Origin: Alphaproteobacteria bacterium
GTDB taxonomy: Bacteria; Pseudomonadota; Alphaproteobacteria; UBA9219; RGZA01
DNA length: 64,000 nucleotides
Assembly: GCA_021732145.1 (NCBI GenBank)
Contig: JAKFVN010000003.1
Span: 82,387-146,386, forward strand
Direction: 5' to 3'
The notes under the pieces are model-generated. The model ran no database searches, was not told the DNA's origin, and worked only from the letters and a program-made list of their open reading frames with translations. Position 1 is the stretch's first letter, and every line of letters begins with the position of its first letter. Below, one piece after another: positions 1 to 8,848 of the stretch. Position numbers and translations under genes: made by a program.

Positions 1-470
1 AAACCTACCGCGTAAGTACGCGATGGCAAATCGTTGAAACGGCTTTCCTCAATCGCGAGAAGATGTTGCGGTTTGATTTTTACTTCAGCGGCGATGTCTT
101 CAATCGCATAACCTTCCGCTTCGCGCGCGGCACGCAGCGTTTCGCCAACTTTTTGTTTCGTGTTCGCAGCTTTTTTTATTTCTTCGGTTTTGGTTTGCAA
201 AATTTCGGAGAGTACTTCTTGCGGCTGCGTTTCCTGAACAGGCGCAGATTCCATCACGGGCTCTTCAACTGCTTTTTGTTCACCCTGTTTTTGAACCTGG
301 GTGGCATCCACCAGCAATCCATCCACTTCCACTTTTGCGGCAAGCCCGCGCAAATCATCCAAGGCTTCGCTGGCTTTTGCCAAGGCTTCACTTGCAGCCG
401 ATACGTCAGCATAGGTTTCTGCTGGCGCTTCATCGTTCTGGTGGCTGGGTGAATTTGTGCTGGATGTCAT
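1..470 (-). CDS. RodZ-like helix-turn-helix protein, 5' part only
   Basis: This gene runs off the left edge; only its first ~156 codons are visible, starting at ATG 470-468. Residues 1-105 are an acidic, Ala/Glu/Gln-rich low-complexity segment. From about residue 110 comes GETLRAAREAEGYAIEDIAA, then KIKPQHLLAIEESRFNDLPS and an R-T-Y-A-V-G stretch. This is the pattern of the HTH_25 domain at the N-terminus of the cytoskeletal protein RodZ (G-LR-AR followed by AIE---F--LP---Y--G). RodZ links MreB to the cell-wall elongation machinery. Oddly, the HTH is normally close to the N-terminus but here follows a ~105-residue extension. The transmembrane and periplasmic parts lie outside the window, so an HTH regulator of the same family is not excluded. 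It lies downstream of lysC and the nitronate monooxygenase gene, on the same strand. Confidence 0.7.
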   Translation of the reverse strand, partial: MTSSTNSPSHQNDEAPAETYADVSAASEALAKASEALDDLRGLAAKVEVDGLLVDATQVQKQGEQKAVEEPVMESAPVQETQPQEVLSEILQTKTEEIKKAANTKQKVGETLRAAREAEGYAIEDIAAEVKIKPQHLLAIEESRFNDLPSRTYAVG

Positions 471-682
471 ATCAAACGATAACTGCCTTACCGAAACCTG
501 ATTACTGGAACGCGTCATGGTGCTTTAAGATGCCTTGAATCAACGAAGCCTGCCTAAATTATCACCACATCTCTTTGTTTTAGCAAAGGAAAAGGGCGCA
601 GTCCATCATTTCGCCAGCATAATTTTTCTAAGTGGGTTATTTTCACAAGGTGATGATTTCGTGCAAAGGTCTTAATTAAGGC

Positions 683-732
683 GGCAAGGCTGCCCACGAG
701 CTTATGCGAGCGAAGCCATGTGGCGTTTGAGC
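683..732. repeat. Family B palindromic repeat, copy B1 (intergenic)
   Basis: The core GAGCTTATGCGAGCGAAGCC at 698-717 is shared with copies at 3299 and 37215. It is preceded by a small stem (GGCA aggc TGCC, 683-694) and followed by a variant of the cggcgt-tgag tail. It sits between the nitronate monooxygenase stop and the RodZ-like gene. The rest of the 264-nt gap (471-734) holds no convincing gene. Confidence 0.6.
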
Positions 733-734
733 TA

Positions 735-1742
735 TTAAGCCCTGCGGGCCAAGGCTGCTTCAGCCTCACCCATCAACTCTGCCAAAATCTCTGCGGCGCT
801 TTGTTCTTTATCAACCATACCAACGCTTTGTCCCGCCATAACGGAGCCTGTATCAACATCACCATCCACCACTGCGCGGCGCAAAGCGCCCGCCCAGAAA
901 TGTTCGATTTCCAGCTGGGCTGCCTTTTGGTCCAGATCGCCCTTGTCAAACTTGGCAATCACTTCGCGTTGTTTTTCCATAAAGGCACGGGTGCCATCAT
1001 TCGCGAGCGCCCGAACAGGGATAACCGGGAACCTTGCATCCAGCGCCATACTGGGCTGTGCATCACGCGCGGCACCGCGCATAAATGCTTTTTTGAAATT
1101 CGCATGCGCAATGCATTCGCTCGCGCAAACAAAGCGCGTGCCCAATTGAACACCCGCCGCGCCCATTTCCAAAAAGGCCAGCATGCCTTCGCCGCGGCCA
1201 ATACCGCCTGCAACAAACACGGGTACTTCGGTAATATTCGGCAGAATTTCTTGCGCTAAAACAAAAGTGCTAACGGGGCCAATATGACCGCCCGCTTCCA
1301 TGCCTTCAATCACGATGGCATCCGCGCCCGAACGAATAAGTTTTTTAGCGATGACGAGTGCGGGGGCGAATGCCAACACTTTCGCGGCGCCATTTTTAAT
1401 GCGGGTGATAGCCGTTGCGGGTGGCAAGCCGCCCGCCAGAACAACATGCGAAACTTTTTCTTCCACACATACATCAATCAGCGCTTCCAGTTGCGGATGC
1501 ATGGTGATGAGGTTGACGCCAAATGGTTTGTTAGTGAGCGCGCGTGTCGCTTTAATTTCCGCACGCAGCAAATCGGTGTTCATCGAACCACAGGCAATCA
1601 CGCCGAATGCGCCCGCATTGGAAAGCGCGGAAACAAGTTTGCGCTCGGAAACCCAGGTCATCGCGCCGCCCATCACGGCAAGCTCGCAGCCCAGGAAATC
1701 ACGGCCACGCTTGGTTATTTTGGAGAGATAGGGCGAAGCCAT
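735..1742 (-). CDS. Nitronate monooxygenase / FabK-like FMN-dependent oxidoreductase
   Basis: This is a 335-aa TIM-barrel flavoprotein of the nitronate monooxygenase (2-nitropropane dioxygenase) family, which oxidises alkyl nitronates using FMN and O2. Family signatures are the N-terminal MGGAMTWVSERKLVSALSNA (start of the FMN barrel), MEAGGHIGP near residue 150 (His region of the active site) and VPVFVAGGIGRGEGM followed by GAAGVQLGTRF (phosphate-binding end of the barrel). The length matches the family. Enoyl-ACP reductase FabK shares this fold and many motifs, so the substrate is not settled. It starts 7 nt after the lysC stop on the same strand, so the two are probably co-transcribed. Confidence 0.85.
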   Translation of the reverse strand: MASPYLSKITKRGRDFLGCELAVMGGAMTWVSERKLVSALSNAGAFGVIACGSMNTDLLRAEIKATRALTNKPFGVNLITMHPQLEALIDVCVEEKVSHVVLAGGLPPATAITRIKNGAAKVLAFAPALVIAKKLIRSGADAIVIEGMEAGGHIGPVSTFVLAQEILPNITEVPVFVAGGIGRGEGMLAFLEMGAAGVQLGTRFVCASECIAHANFKKAFMRGAARDAQPSMALDARFPVIPVRALANDGTRAFMEKQREVIAKFDKGDLDQKAAQLEIEHFWAGALRRAVVDGDVDTGSVMAGQSVGMVDKEQSAAEILAELMGEAEAALARRA

Positions 1743-1748
1743 ATCTGC

Positions 1749-2999
1749 TTACGCCGCATCAAGCTGGTAGGTTGTGTGCAGCGTGCGCAGCGCCAATTCG
1801 GTGTATGCTTCTTCAATCAACACCGAAATTTTAATTTCGGATGTTGAAACCACCTGAATGTTGATGCCCTTATCGGCCAATGCCTTGAACATCATTTGGC
1901 CTACACCGGCATAGGAACGCATGCCAACGCCAACCACGGAAATTTTCACAACGTCCTTGTTGGTTTGCAGTTCCTTATACGCAATCGTCTGCTTGTTGTT
2001 GGTCAGCGCTTCGGTTGCGCGAACAATATCAGCGCGCGGAACGGTGAAGGTCACGTCAACGGTTTTGCCGTCATCCGATGCGGCTTGCACAATCATATCG
2101 ACGTTGATGTTGGCTTCGGCCAATGGCCCAAAGATGCGCGCCAGCATGCCGGGCTTGTCTTCCACATTGGTCAGGGTGATGCGTGCTTCGTCACGGCTAT
2201 GTGCCAAACCGGTGACCATTTGTTTTTCCATCATGGCGTCCTCATCAATTAAAAATGTTCCGGGTAAATCGCTACCCACTGTTGTTTCAAAGGTTGAAAG
2301 CACCTGCACAGGTACTTTGTAATTCATCGCAAGTTCAACGGAGCGCGTTTGCAGAACTTTGGAGCCCAATGACGCAAGCTCCAGCATTTCTTCATACGCA
2401 ATGCGGTTGATCTTTTTGGCCTTTTGCACAAGGCGCGGATCGCTGGTGTAAATGCCATTCACGTCCGTATAAATATCGCAGCGATCTGCTTTCAGTGCCG
2501 CCGCCAATGCTACCGCCGACGTATCCGAACCACCGCGGCCAAGTGTGGTGATGCGGTTGCCCCCATCTTTTGAAGGACGTGTCACGCCTTGGAAGCCCGG
2601 AATAACCGGTGTGATGTTTTGCTTGAAGCAATCCTTCATCAAATCGGTGCCGATTTCATCGATGCGCGCTTTTTCATGCTTGTCGCTGGAATAGAATGGC
2701 AATTGCCATCCTTGGTAGGAACGCGCCTTTACGTCCAGTTGCTGAAGCGCAAGCGCCATCAGCCCGCTGGTCACCTGTTCACCCGATGCAACCACCACGT
2801 CATATTCCGATGGGTCGTAGGAAGGGGTAATGGTGCGCACATATTCAACCAATTGGTTGGTCACGCCCGACATCGCGGAAACCACCACGACAATCTTATG
2901 ACCCAGATCAAGCTCCGCCTTTACCTTTTTTGCGGCATTTTGAATGCGCTCAGGATTTGCAACGGAAGTACCACCAAATTTTAAAACAAGCGTAGCCAT
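1749..2999 (-). CDS. lysC: Aspartate kinase
   Basis: Aspartokinase catalyses the first step of the aspartate pathway (Lys, Thr, Met, diaminopimelate): ATP-dependent phosphorylation of L-aspartate. The 416-aa protein opens with the kinase motif KFGGTSV. It then shows VVVSAMSGVTNQLVEY, the ATP/aspartate-binding TTLGRGGSDTSAVALAAALK, and DIYTDVNGIYTSDPRLV. The C-terminal ~140 residues carry tandem ACT domains (NVEDKPGMLARIFGPLAEA and VGMRSYAGVGQMMFKALADK), the site of feedback inhibition by Lys and/or Thr. The organisation matches monofunctional alphaproteobacterial LysC. It is divergent from ubiG. The pathway genes asd (21.7 kb) and dapA (44 kb) lie elsewhere in the window, not in one operon. 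Confidence 0.97.
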   Translation of the reverse strand: MATLVLKFGGTSVANPERIQNAAKKVKAELDLGHKIVVVVSAMSGVTNQLVEYVRTITPSYDPSEYDVVVASGEQVTSGLMALALQQLDVKARSYQGWQLPFYSSDKHEKARIDEIGTDLMKDCFKQNITPVIPGFQGVTRPSKDGGNRITTLGRGGSDTSAVALAAALKADRCDIYTDVNGIYTSDPRLVQKAKKINRIAYEEMLELASLGSKVLQTRSVELAMNYKVPVQVLSTFETTVGSDLPGTFLIDEDAMMEKQMVTGLAHSRDEARITLTNVEDKPGMLARIFGPLAEANINVDMIVQAASDDGKTVDVTFTVPRADIVRATEALTNNKQTIAYKELQTNKDVVKISVVGVGMRSYAGVGQMMFKALADKGINIQVVSTSEIKISVLIEEAYTELALRTLHTTYQLDAA

Positions 3000-3092
3000 G
3001 AAAGTGAACCAGATTGATTATTATATGGATTGTTTTTAAGAAGCGCAGAACCTATCTTTGAAGAGCAAAATACGCAAGAGGGTTTTGGCCCA

Positions 3093-3887
3093 ATGGTACA
3101 AAGAGTGCAGAAGAGAAAAACAGTTAATGCTGAAGAAATCAGCCGTTTTTCGGCATTGGCGGGGCAATGGTGGAACCCGTCAGGCCCAATGGCGCCATTG
3201 CATAAACTGAACCCCGTGCGTCTTGATTATATTAAAACCAAAATCTCCGCGCACTTCAAAGACCATAAAAAACCCAAGAGTGACGACCGTCACTCCGCGA
3301 GCTTACGCGAGCGAAGCCCTGCGGCGTCTGAGCATATAAGTATTTTGGATATTGGATGTGCCGCAGGCTTGGTCAGCGAAAATTTGGCGGTGTGGGGCGC
3401 GCAAGTAACTGGCATTGACGCAAGTGAAGAATTGATTGCCGCTGCGCAGCATCATGCAAAAGAAAATAAAGTTTCTGTCACCTACCGCGCATCGGATGTT
3501 GATGCGCTGGTTGCCGCGAAAGAAACCTATGATGTCGTACTGGCCTTGGAAATTATCGAACATGTGGATGAACAGGCACACTTCGTCAAACAGGCCGCAA
3601 AGCTTTTGAAGAAAAACGGCCTGATGATTTTTTCAACGCTTAACCGCAGCCCAAAGGGGTTTCTGTTGGGTATCGTTGCCAGCGAATATATTCTTCGCTG
3701 GCTGCCGCGCGGCACGCATGATTGGCGGCAATTCGTCAAACCATCGGAACTCTCCGGCTGGTTATCTGTTGCCGGTATGAACACGGATGATATTGTGGGT
3801 TTGTGTTACAACCCGCTCTCCGGTACCTTCTCCATCAACGCATCCGATGTTGATGTGAATTACATCATCACCTCAACACGTTCATAA
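3093..3887 (+). CDS. ubiG: Ubiquinone biosynthesis O-methyltransferase UbiG
   Basis: UbiG performs both SAM-dependent O-methylations of ubiquinone synthesis. The family pattern is clear: EEISRFSALAGQWWNPSGP, PLHKLNPVRLDYI, SAM motif I ILDIGCAAGLVSENLA, VVLALEIIEHVDE, FSTLNRSPKGFLLGIVASEY, and YILRWLPRGTHDWRQFVKPS. I place the start at ATG 3093, so the protein begins just before the conserved EEISRF region. An upstream TTG at 3030 would add 21 residues with no family resemblance. Residues ~62-83 (rich in Ser, Arg, His and Glu) are not expected in the family and are encoded by a palindromic repeat (family B) inserted in frame just before motif I. A bidirectional terminator follows the stop. Confidence 0.94.
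   Translation: MVQRVQKRKTVNAEEISRFSALAGQWWNPSGPMAPLHKLNPVRLDYIKTKISAHFKDHKKPKSDDRHSASLRERSPAASEHISILDIGCAAGLVSENLAVWGAQVTGIDASEELIAAAQHHAKENKVSVTYRASDVDALVAAKETYDVVLALEIIEHVDEQAHFVKQAAKLLKKNGLMIFSTLNRSPKGFLLGIVASEYILRWLPRGTHDWRQFVKPSELSGWLSVAGMNTDDIVGLCYNPLSGTFSINASDVDVNYIITSTRS
3279..3333. repeat. Family B palindromic repeat, copy B2, in frame inside ubiG
   Basis: A stem AGTGACG / CGTCACT (3279-3285 and 3288-3294) closes on a two-base AC loop. It is followed by cgcgagcttacgcgagcgaa and a ccctgcggcgtctgagc tail. Copy B3 at 37194 has a different stem sequence (GGATGGCG / CGCCATCC) but the same AC loop and the same downstream core. The insert keeps the ubiG frame and encodes about 18 residues absent from the usual family alignment. 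Confidence 0.7.
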
Positions 3888-3894
3888 AACGGGC

Positions 3895-3933
3895 GCATAA
3901 AAAAAAGAGGCCCGGTTAGGAGCCTCTTTTTAC
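3895..3933. terminator. Bidirectional rho-independent terminator after ubiG
   Basis: Stem AAAGAGGC / GCCTCTTT around loop ccggttag, with an A-run on the left and a T-run on the right, so it can terminate on both strands. It serves ubiG (+) and the unknown gene ending at 3951 (-). Confidence 0.85.
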
Positions 3934-3950
3934 ATAACTTTCTGGAAACA

Positions 3951-4292
3951 TTACACCGTGCGGGTTGGCGCGATGATTCTTCCTCTTGGCGTGCTTTCTG
4001 GACGTACGCTGGTTGCATCCGCAACAACAGCAAGCGTTGTATCTGCCAGTGGTTTTTTGTTCTGTACAGCCACCGTTGCGGTACGATCAAGAACAGCACC
4101 TGATAAACCACCCAAGATATTCAAGCCTTGCTGCATCAAGTTTTTTGCAGCAGCCGGAGCATCTTTCAATTGCTGCGCCATGCGACGCAGATGTTCAAAA
4201 TTTTCCTGAGCGGAAAGAGCAGCCAAGCGCGCTGTGAGTTCAGTGGTCACTGAACGGTTATCTGCTCTACCTGTCCATGTAGCACTACTCAT
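3951..4292 (-). CDS. Conserved-looking small protein of unknown function
   Basis: I do not recognise this 113-aa protein. The N-terminal half is helical and charged (LTARLAALSAQENFEHLRRM). The middle, around NLMQQGLNILGGLSGAVLD, is amphipathic or hydrophobic. The tail is basic. It has no signal peptide or clear catalytic motif. Its ATG overlaps the stop of the upstream gene (ATGA at 4289-4292), so the two are translationally coupled and probably work together. It ends at the shared terminator with ubiG. Confidence 0.6.
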   Translation of the reverse strand: MSSATWTGRADNRSVTTELTARLAALSAQENFEHLRRMAQQLKDAPAAAKNLMQQGLNILGGLSGAVLDRTATVAVQNKKPLADTTLAVVADATSVRPESTPRGRIIAPTRTV

Positions 4293-4696
4293 ATCGTCAC
4301 TCCCATATCTTTCATAATTTTAGCAGCGGCCTTGATATAGCGCTTTCTGTCGCTTCCTTCTGGGAGCAAATCATCAGCATCAGGCTGGAATTTTGAATCA
4401 AGGGGTTCGAAGATGGCGTAATAATTGTCCCACATGGTTTTCATGGTCGCCATGATTTCTTTCTTTTCTTCTGGGCCACAATGTTCTGCTGCTTCTTCAA
4501 ACAAGCGGAATGCGGAAGCCATATGAAATTCCAGCTCGCCAATTACCGCTTCGTTGCGCTTCATTGTTTCGAATTCTGTATCGAGCCCTTTCGTAATGGC
4601 ATGAATGGCTGGCCAGTGGTCACCCACAGGGCCCATTTCGTGCCCGGCGATCATCACGCCATTCTTGAGGGTCTTTAATAGTGTCTCGTCGTCCAT
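4289..4696 (-). CDS. Acidic helical protein of unknown function
   Basis: This ~135-aa acidic, all-helical protein is not recognised. It is rich in Glu, Met and Trp, with stretches such as AGHEMGPVGDHWPAIHAITK and ELEFHMASAFRLFEEAAEH. The start is placed at ATG 4696 because GGGGAGAGAAAG lies about 7 nt upstream. A TTG at 4750 would add 18 residues without a ribosome-binding site. It is coupled by ATGA overlap to the gene at 3951-4292. The 226 nt upstream are very AT-rich and probably contain the promoter. Regularly spaced His, Glu and Asp (HEM, HW, HAI, FH, EH) could bind metal in a helical bundle, but that is only a guess. Confidence 0.6.
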   Translation of the reverse strand: MDDETLLKTLKNGVMIAGHEMGPVGDHWPAIHAITKGLDTEFETMKRNEAVIGELEFHMASAFRLFEEAAEHCGPEEKKEIMATMKTMWDNYYAIFEPLDSKFQPDADDLLPEGSDRKRYIKAAAKIMKDMGVTI

Positions 4697-4972
4697 AGTA
4701 CTTTCTCTCCCCGTCTCACTTTTAGTCTCAGCAGGGTTTGGTTTTTCCAATTTCGAGTTGTTCCCGATATCCCCTGATAAGAACTCACCATAACACGGTT
4801 TATTTGAAAGTATTAGATGATTGTATTTTGAAAACAGAGAAAAATGCAGTTTTTACAGTAATAAACTAGTAATCTTTAAGTCTAAAACATGGTTAAAAGG
4901 TTATTAATACTAGTAATAATAAAATCTATACTTGAAAAGAAAAGTCTTTATTTATAAAAATTGGTAAATACC

Positions 4973-5007
4973 CAAGTAATAACATTAGACGTTAATGTCA
5001 CTACTTG
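4973..5007 (-). terminator. Hairpin downstream of the pirin gene
   Basis: Inverted repeat CAAGTAATAACATTA / TTAATGTCACTACTTG. Read on the minus strand both mismatches become G-U pairs, and a T-rich stretch follows. Both facts fit an RNA hairpin at the 3' end of the pirin transcript. The rest of 4797-5022 is AT-rich with no gene visible. Confidence 0.55.
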
Positions 5008-5022
5008 AGTAAAAACCGGAAT

Positions 5023-5811
5023 CTATACTGGCTGGTCGAAAATTAATACGTCAGAAGCCGACTTCGCCTGTAGATTTATTGCCACAGAACCAAAATCTTC
5101 CTGACCCCCCGAAACAGGCTGTGAAGTCACTGCCAAGGCATCGCCTTCCTGTACTTCATGGCCATCGATGGTGAGATTACCGCTGGCTACTTGAATCCAC
5201 ACTTTGCGTCCCTGTTTTACATCAAAACGCACGGTTTTATTGGCATCAATCTGCGTTCTGTATAAATCGAGATTTTGGTGAATCGTAATGGCCCCGCCTT
5301 CGCGTGCCGCGATTAAACACAGCTTATTCTGCATATCGGCCGCTTCAATCTTCTTTTGTTCATACGATGGTTTGAGGCCGCGCTTTTCCGGAAAAATCCA
5401 GATTTGCAACAGGCGCGTGTTTTCAACATCCGATGCATTAAACTCGCTATGTTCAATGCCGGTTCCTGCGCTCATGCGCTGCACATCATATGGCAAAATG
5501 CTGGTGCCATTGCCGATATTGTCTTTATGCGCAAGCGCGCCGGTTAGCACGATGGTGACAATTTCCATATCGCGGTGACCATGCATGCCAAAGCCTTGCG
5601 ACGGCGCAATCACATCATCATTAATGACGCGCAAATTGCCAAAGCCCATATGGTTGATATCGTGATATTCGCCGAATGAAAAACTGTGATAGCTTTGAAG
5701 CCAACCCATGTTGACATAACCGCGCTCGGTGGATGCGCGCTTGGTGATGATTAGATTCTTTTGCAGATTCTGGGGTTCGTTTTTAGGCGCTTTATTGGTC
5801 AAGCTAGTCAT
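5023..5811 (-). CDS. Pirin family protein
   Basis: This 262-aa bicupin belongs to the pirin (YhhW/YhaK-like) family. Bacterial members are cytoplasmic and some act as quercetin 2,3-dioxygenases. The N-terminal cupin shows the characteristic MGWLQSYHSFSFGEYHD, then GFGMHGHRDMEIVTIVLTGA with the metal-binding HxH...E, and MSAGTGIEHSEFNAS with the last His ligand. The C-terminal cupin is degenerate, as usual. The start ATG 5811 has GGAG seven bases upstream. It is divergent from the histidine kinase gene. The physiological substrate cannot be told from sequence. Confidence 0.93.
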   Translation of the reverse strand: MTSLTNKAPKNEPQNLQKNLIITKRASTERGYVNMGWLQSYHSFSFGEYHDINHMGFGNLRVINDDVIAPSQGFGMHGHRDMEIVTIVLTGALAHKDNIGNGTSILPYDVQRMSAGTGIEHSEFNASDVENTRLLQIWIFPEKRGLKPSYEQKKIEAADMQNKLCLIAAREGGAITIHQNLDLYRTQIDANKTVRFDVKQGRKVWIQVASGNLTIDGHEVQEGDALAVTSQPVSGGQEDFGSVAINLQAKSASDVLIFDQPV

Positions 5812-5884
5812 TCTTTTTCTCCGTGTTTTTCTCCGTTTGTTGCCTTTCTCTCTTCTTTTAGTGAAATAGTTTTTCTTAACAGTT

Positions 5885-5914
5885 TATCAAGCATCGTTGA
5901 CAAACTGCTGACAA
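5885..5914 (-). promoter_or_regulatory. Possible sigma-70-type promoter for the pirin gene
   Basis: On the minus strand TTGTCA (5914-5909) is followed after 18 nt by TTGATA (5890-5885), about 75 nt upstream of the pirin start. Both boxes are imperfect, so this is a candidate only. I see no clear promoter boxes for the divergent kinase gene in 5812-6064. Confidence 0.3.
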
Positions 5915-6064
5915 AACTCACCGCAAAAGACACATGTGGTAAACGCAGTTGCATCGTTCCTCATGTATAACGGCTTTTTGCCATATTTCCTTGCATTTAA
6001 GTAAAGGGTTTTTAGGTTTTTGCAGCGATAAATAGGGGGTTATTCAACATTCCTTCGTGTTCCA

Positions 6065-8848
6065 GTGTCCTATTCAGAATTGCAAAAAACACCGCTATTT
6101 GCCCGCGCGCTTTTCAGTGCAGCGCTCGCGCTATGTCTCATCATCGTATGTTTTGCAACACCGGCTTTTGCGCAAACCGCTGTGTCGTCACGCCTATCGC
6201 TTGCGACCTTGCTCGGTGTTGAACCATCGCTGACCGCTGGCACATTCCTTGGCGTGATTACCGCGTCCTTCATTTACCTCTTTTCCACATGGCTTGCCAT
6301 TCGCGACCGAAGCCAGATTTATCTTATGTTGATGGTGCTTTGCCTCATGCTGCACATGGCAGCCGCCAGCGGTTACATGGATCGCATCAGCAAGGATGAG
6401 CTTGCGGTTATCTTCATCAAGCAAACCACGTTGATTTTATTTTATGTGTTTAGTGCTCTGTTCACGATTGTTTATCTTGAACTCGACGAGATGCAATCCC
6501 CTATCCGCTATCTATTGTATGTGGGTATTGCGGTGCTGGTGGGCATGTTCGCGCTTGCCGTGATTGACCTTAACTTCGTTACCCAGTGGCTGCCCTTTAT
6601 CGGCGTTGGGCTTATTTTTATTTATTTGCTGGCTGGGTTTTTTGCTTACCTGCTGCGCATCAGCGGCAGCTTGGCGCACGTGATGGCCTTTGCGGTTGTG
6701 TGCGTTGGCACGCTTAGCACGCTGCCGATTGAATGGTCGGCGTTTGGCCTGTCGCGCATTGCGAGCGATCTTAACGCATTATCCTATGCCCTATGCTCCA
6801 TGCTGTTCGCGGTGGTGATTGCAAGCCAATTCGCCAAACGCCAGGAATTAAAGGAACGCGAGCTTGCAACCAGTAACGAACGCTTTCGCATGGCGGCGCT
6901 GGGTTCAAACGAAGGCTTGTACGACTGGGACTTGACAACCAGGCAAGCTTACTTTTCCGACCGCTTGCGCCGCATTTTTGGCGCGGCGCTGACCAACCAG
7001 AAGCAAATCCTCAAATTATGGTTCCGCATCATCTATCCGGAAGACCGCAAGATGGTGCGCGAGAAGTTCTTTGCCTTCATGCATTCAAAAAAAGAAACCT
7101 CTTTCACGCTGGATTACCGCATCACGCGCAAGGATCGTAATAACGTCAAGCAGGTTGTCTGGGTTTCAACCACGGGCGTTGCCGTGCGCTCCAGCGCGGG
7201 CAAGGTGTTGCGCCTTGTGGGTTCGGTTGGCGATATCACTGAAAAGAAGCGCGCGGAATCTCGGCTTAAGGCCAGTGAAATCCGCTTCCGCAGCATTGCT
7301 GAAGCGCATCCGGTTCCTGTGCTTATCGCCACACTCAATGAAGGCGAGATTGTGTATGCAAGCCAAGGCACGGTAACTGCGCTGGGCATGAGCATGGAAA
7401 ACCTGATTGGCAGCTCGCTCGACAGCTTCTTTACGGATATCCAAGCGCGCCGCGAAATGATGCTGGATGTGCAAAAAACCGGCGGCGTTGATTTACGCGA
7501 ATTTTTGCTGCAACGCTCCGACCATTCCACATTCTATGCCGCGGTTTCTGCACGTGCTATCCACTATGAACGCCGCCCCTGCGCCGTGATTGGCATTAAC
7601 GACATCACCGAGCGCAAATTGGCTGAAGTCAAAATTAAAGACCAGGAATCCGCGCTGCAACAATCCGAAAAGCTGGCGGCGCTTGGCGGCTTGCTGGCAG
7701 GCGTAGCGCATGAATTGAATAACCCGTTATCGGTGATTGTCGGTCAAGCCGTGCTGCTGAGCGAAAGCGCAAAGGATGAAAAAACCATTGGCCGCGCCGA
7801 TAAAATTCACAAGGCCGGCGAACGCTGCGCGCGCATCATTAAAAGCTTCCTTGCGCTTGCCCGCCGCAAGCCCCCTGAACGCAAGGCGGTTTCGATTAAT
7901 GAAGTCATTGAAAGCGCGATTGAACTGCTGGCCTTCCAGTTGCGCACCGACAACATTGAACTTATCCGCCATCTGGATGCCCATTTGCCAAAAGCGTTGG
8001 CTGACGGCGATCAAATGACGCAAGTGATTACCAATTTGGTGATGAACGCCAAGCAGGTGCTGCAAGAAAAAGACGGCAAGCGCAGCATCACCATTGATAG
8101 CTGGACAGGCGAAGGCGAGCATAATGACGGCATGATCTATGTCGCGGTCACTGATAACGGCACAGGCATTCCAGGCGATATCATCCACCGCATTTTCGAG
8201 CCGTTCTTTACAACGAAGCCTGCGGGCTCAGGCACGGGCGTTGGTCTTTCACTCTGCCATAACATTGTTGAAAGTCACGGCGGCCGCATCTGGGTTGAAA
8301 ACGTTCAAGACACGCCGCAGGAAGGCGAATTCCAGACCGGCGCGCGCTTCATCTTCTCGCTGCCTATCAGCAAGGATGCAGAACTTATTGAAGAAGACCC
8401 GCAAGCCAAAGCGCATAACTACAAAGTGCCAAAACAAAAAATCCTGATTGTGGATGACGAAGTGGAATTGGGCCAGACCTTGGCAGATATTCTCCAGGAA
8501 AATGGCCATGAGCTTATTCTGGTTGATAACGGCCAGAAGGCGCTCGATGTGCTTGATAAGGAAGATGTCGATTTAATCATCAGCGATTTGCGCATGCCGG
8601 TGCTGGATGGCCCCGGCCTTTACCGCGCCTTGGAAGCGAATAAATCCAGATATCTCTCGCGCATCATGTTTGTAACGGGCGATACGCTCAGCATTCCCGT
8701 GCGGGATTTCTTGAACCATTACGCCCTTGAAGTAATCGAGAAGCCATATTCGGCGCAAGATGTGCGCAAAGGCATTCATCATCTCGTTTCATTATTGAAA
8801 AAAAAACCTAACGCTTCTCACGCAGGTGAGGATAAGCTTCACCCATGA
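6065..8848 (+). CDS. Membrane-bound hybrid sensor histidine kinase (7TM-PAS-PAS-HisKA-HATPase-REC)
   Basis: This 927-aa hybrid kinase has several parts. Residues ~15-37 are a signal-anchor-like segment ending in PAFAQT. About seven hydrophobic helices lie between residues 55 and 255 (7TM sensor-like). Two PAS domains follow (from [20 protein letters not shown] and from [19 protein letters not shown]), each ending in a [10 protein letters not shown] or [10 protein letters not shown] linker. The H-box is [16 protein letters not shown], with the phospho-acceptor His. ATPase boxes are [20 protein letters not shown] and [20 protein letters not shown]. The C-terminal receiver has [12 protein letters not shown], phosphorylatable Asp in [13 protein letters not shown], and Lys in VIEKPYS. 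The start is GTG 6065. The stop overlaps the ATG of the REC-EAL gene, which points to one phosphorelay feeding c-di-GMP breakdown. The ligand is unknown. Confidence 0.93.
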   Translation: MSYSELQKTPLFARALFSAALALCLIIVCFATPAFAQTAVSSRLSLATLLGVEPSLTAGTFLGVITASFIYLFSTWLAIRDRSQIYLMLMVLCLMLHMAAASGYMDRISKDELAVIFIKQTTLILFYVFSALFTIVYLELDEMQSPIRYLLYVGIAVLVGMFALAVIDLNFVTQWLPFIGVGLIFIYLLAGFFAYLLRISGSLAHVMAFAVVCVGTLSTLPIEWSAFGLSRIASDLNALSYALCSMLFAVVIASQFAKRQELKERELATSNERFRMAALGSNEGLYDWDLTTRQAYFSDRLRRIFGAALTNQKQILKLWFRIIYPEDRKMVREKFFAFMHSKKETSFTLDYRITRKDRNNVKQVVWVSTTGVAVRSSAGKVLRLVGSVGDITEKKRAESRLKASEIRFRSIAEAHPVPVLIATLNEGEIVYASQGTVTALGMSMENLIGSSLDSFFTDIQARREMMLDVQKTGGVDLREFLLQRSDHSTFYAAVSARAIHYERRPCAVIGINDITERKLAEVKIKDQESALQQSEKLAALGGLLAGVAHELNNPLSVIVGQAVLLSESAKDEKTIGRADKIHKAGERCARIIKSFLALARRKPPERKAVSINEVIESAIELLAFQLRTDNIELIRHLDAHLPKALADGDQMTQVITNLVMNAKQVLQEKDGKRSITIDSWTGEGEHNDGMIYVAVTDNGTGIPGDIIHRIFEPFFTTKPAGSGTGVGLSLCHNIVESHGGRIWVENVQDTPQEGEFQTGARFIFSLPISKDAELIEEDPQAKAHNYKVPKQKILIVDDEVELGQTLADILQENGHELILVDNGQKALDVLDKEDVDLIISDLRMPVLDGPGLYRALEANKSRYLSRIMFVTGDTLSIPVRDFLNHYALEVIEKPYSAQDVRKGIHHLVSLLKKKPNASHAGEDKLHP

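Noticed and set aside
63..452. A 129-aa plus-strand frame at the left edge
   Set aside because: The minus strand here encodes an acidic linker and a RodZ-type HTH in good codon usage; the plus-strand product is Phe/Arg-rich and has no start signal.
554..769. A 71-aa minus-strand frame between the nitronate monooxygenase gene and the RodZ-like gene
   Set aside because: It overlaps repeat B1 and the end of the upstream gene, has no RBS and resembles no protein.
8200..8240. GAAGCCTGCGGGCTC in the kinase gene as another palindromic element
   Set aside because: It encodes the conserved ATPase F/G2 box ([12 protein letters not shown]) present in all relatives, so it is ordinary coding sequence.
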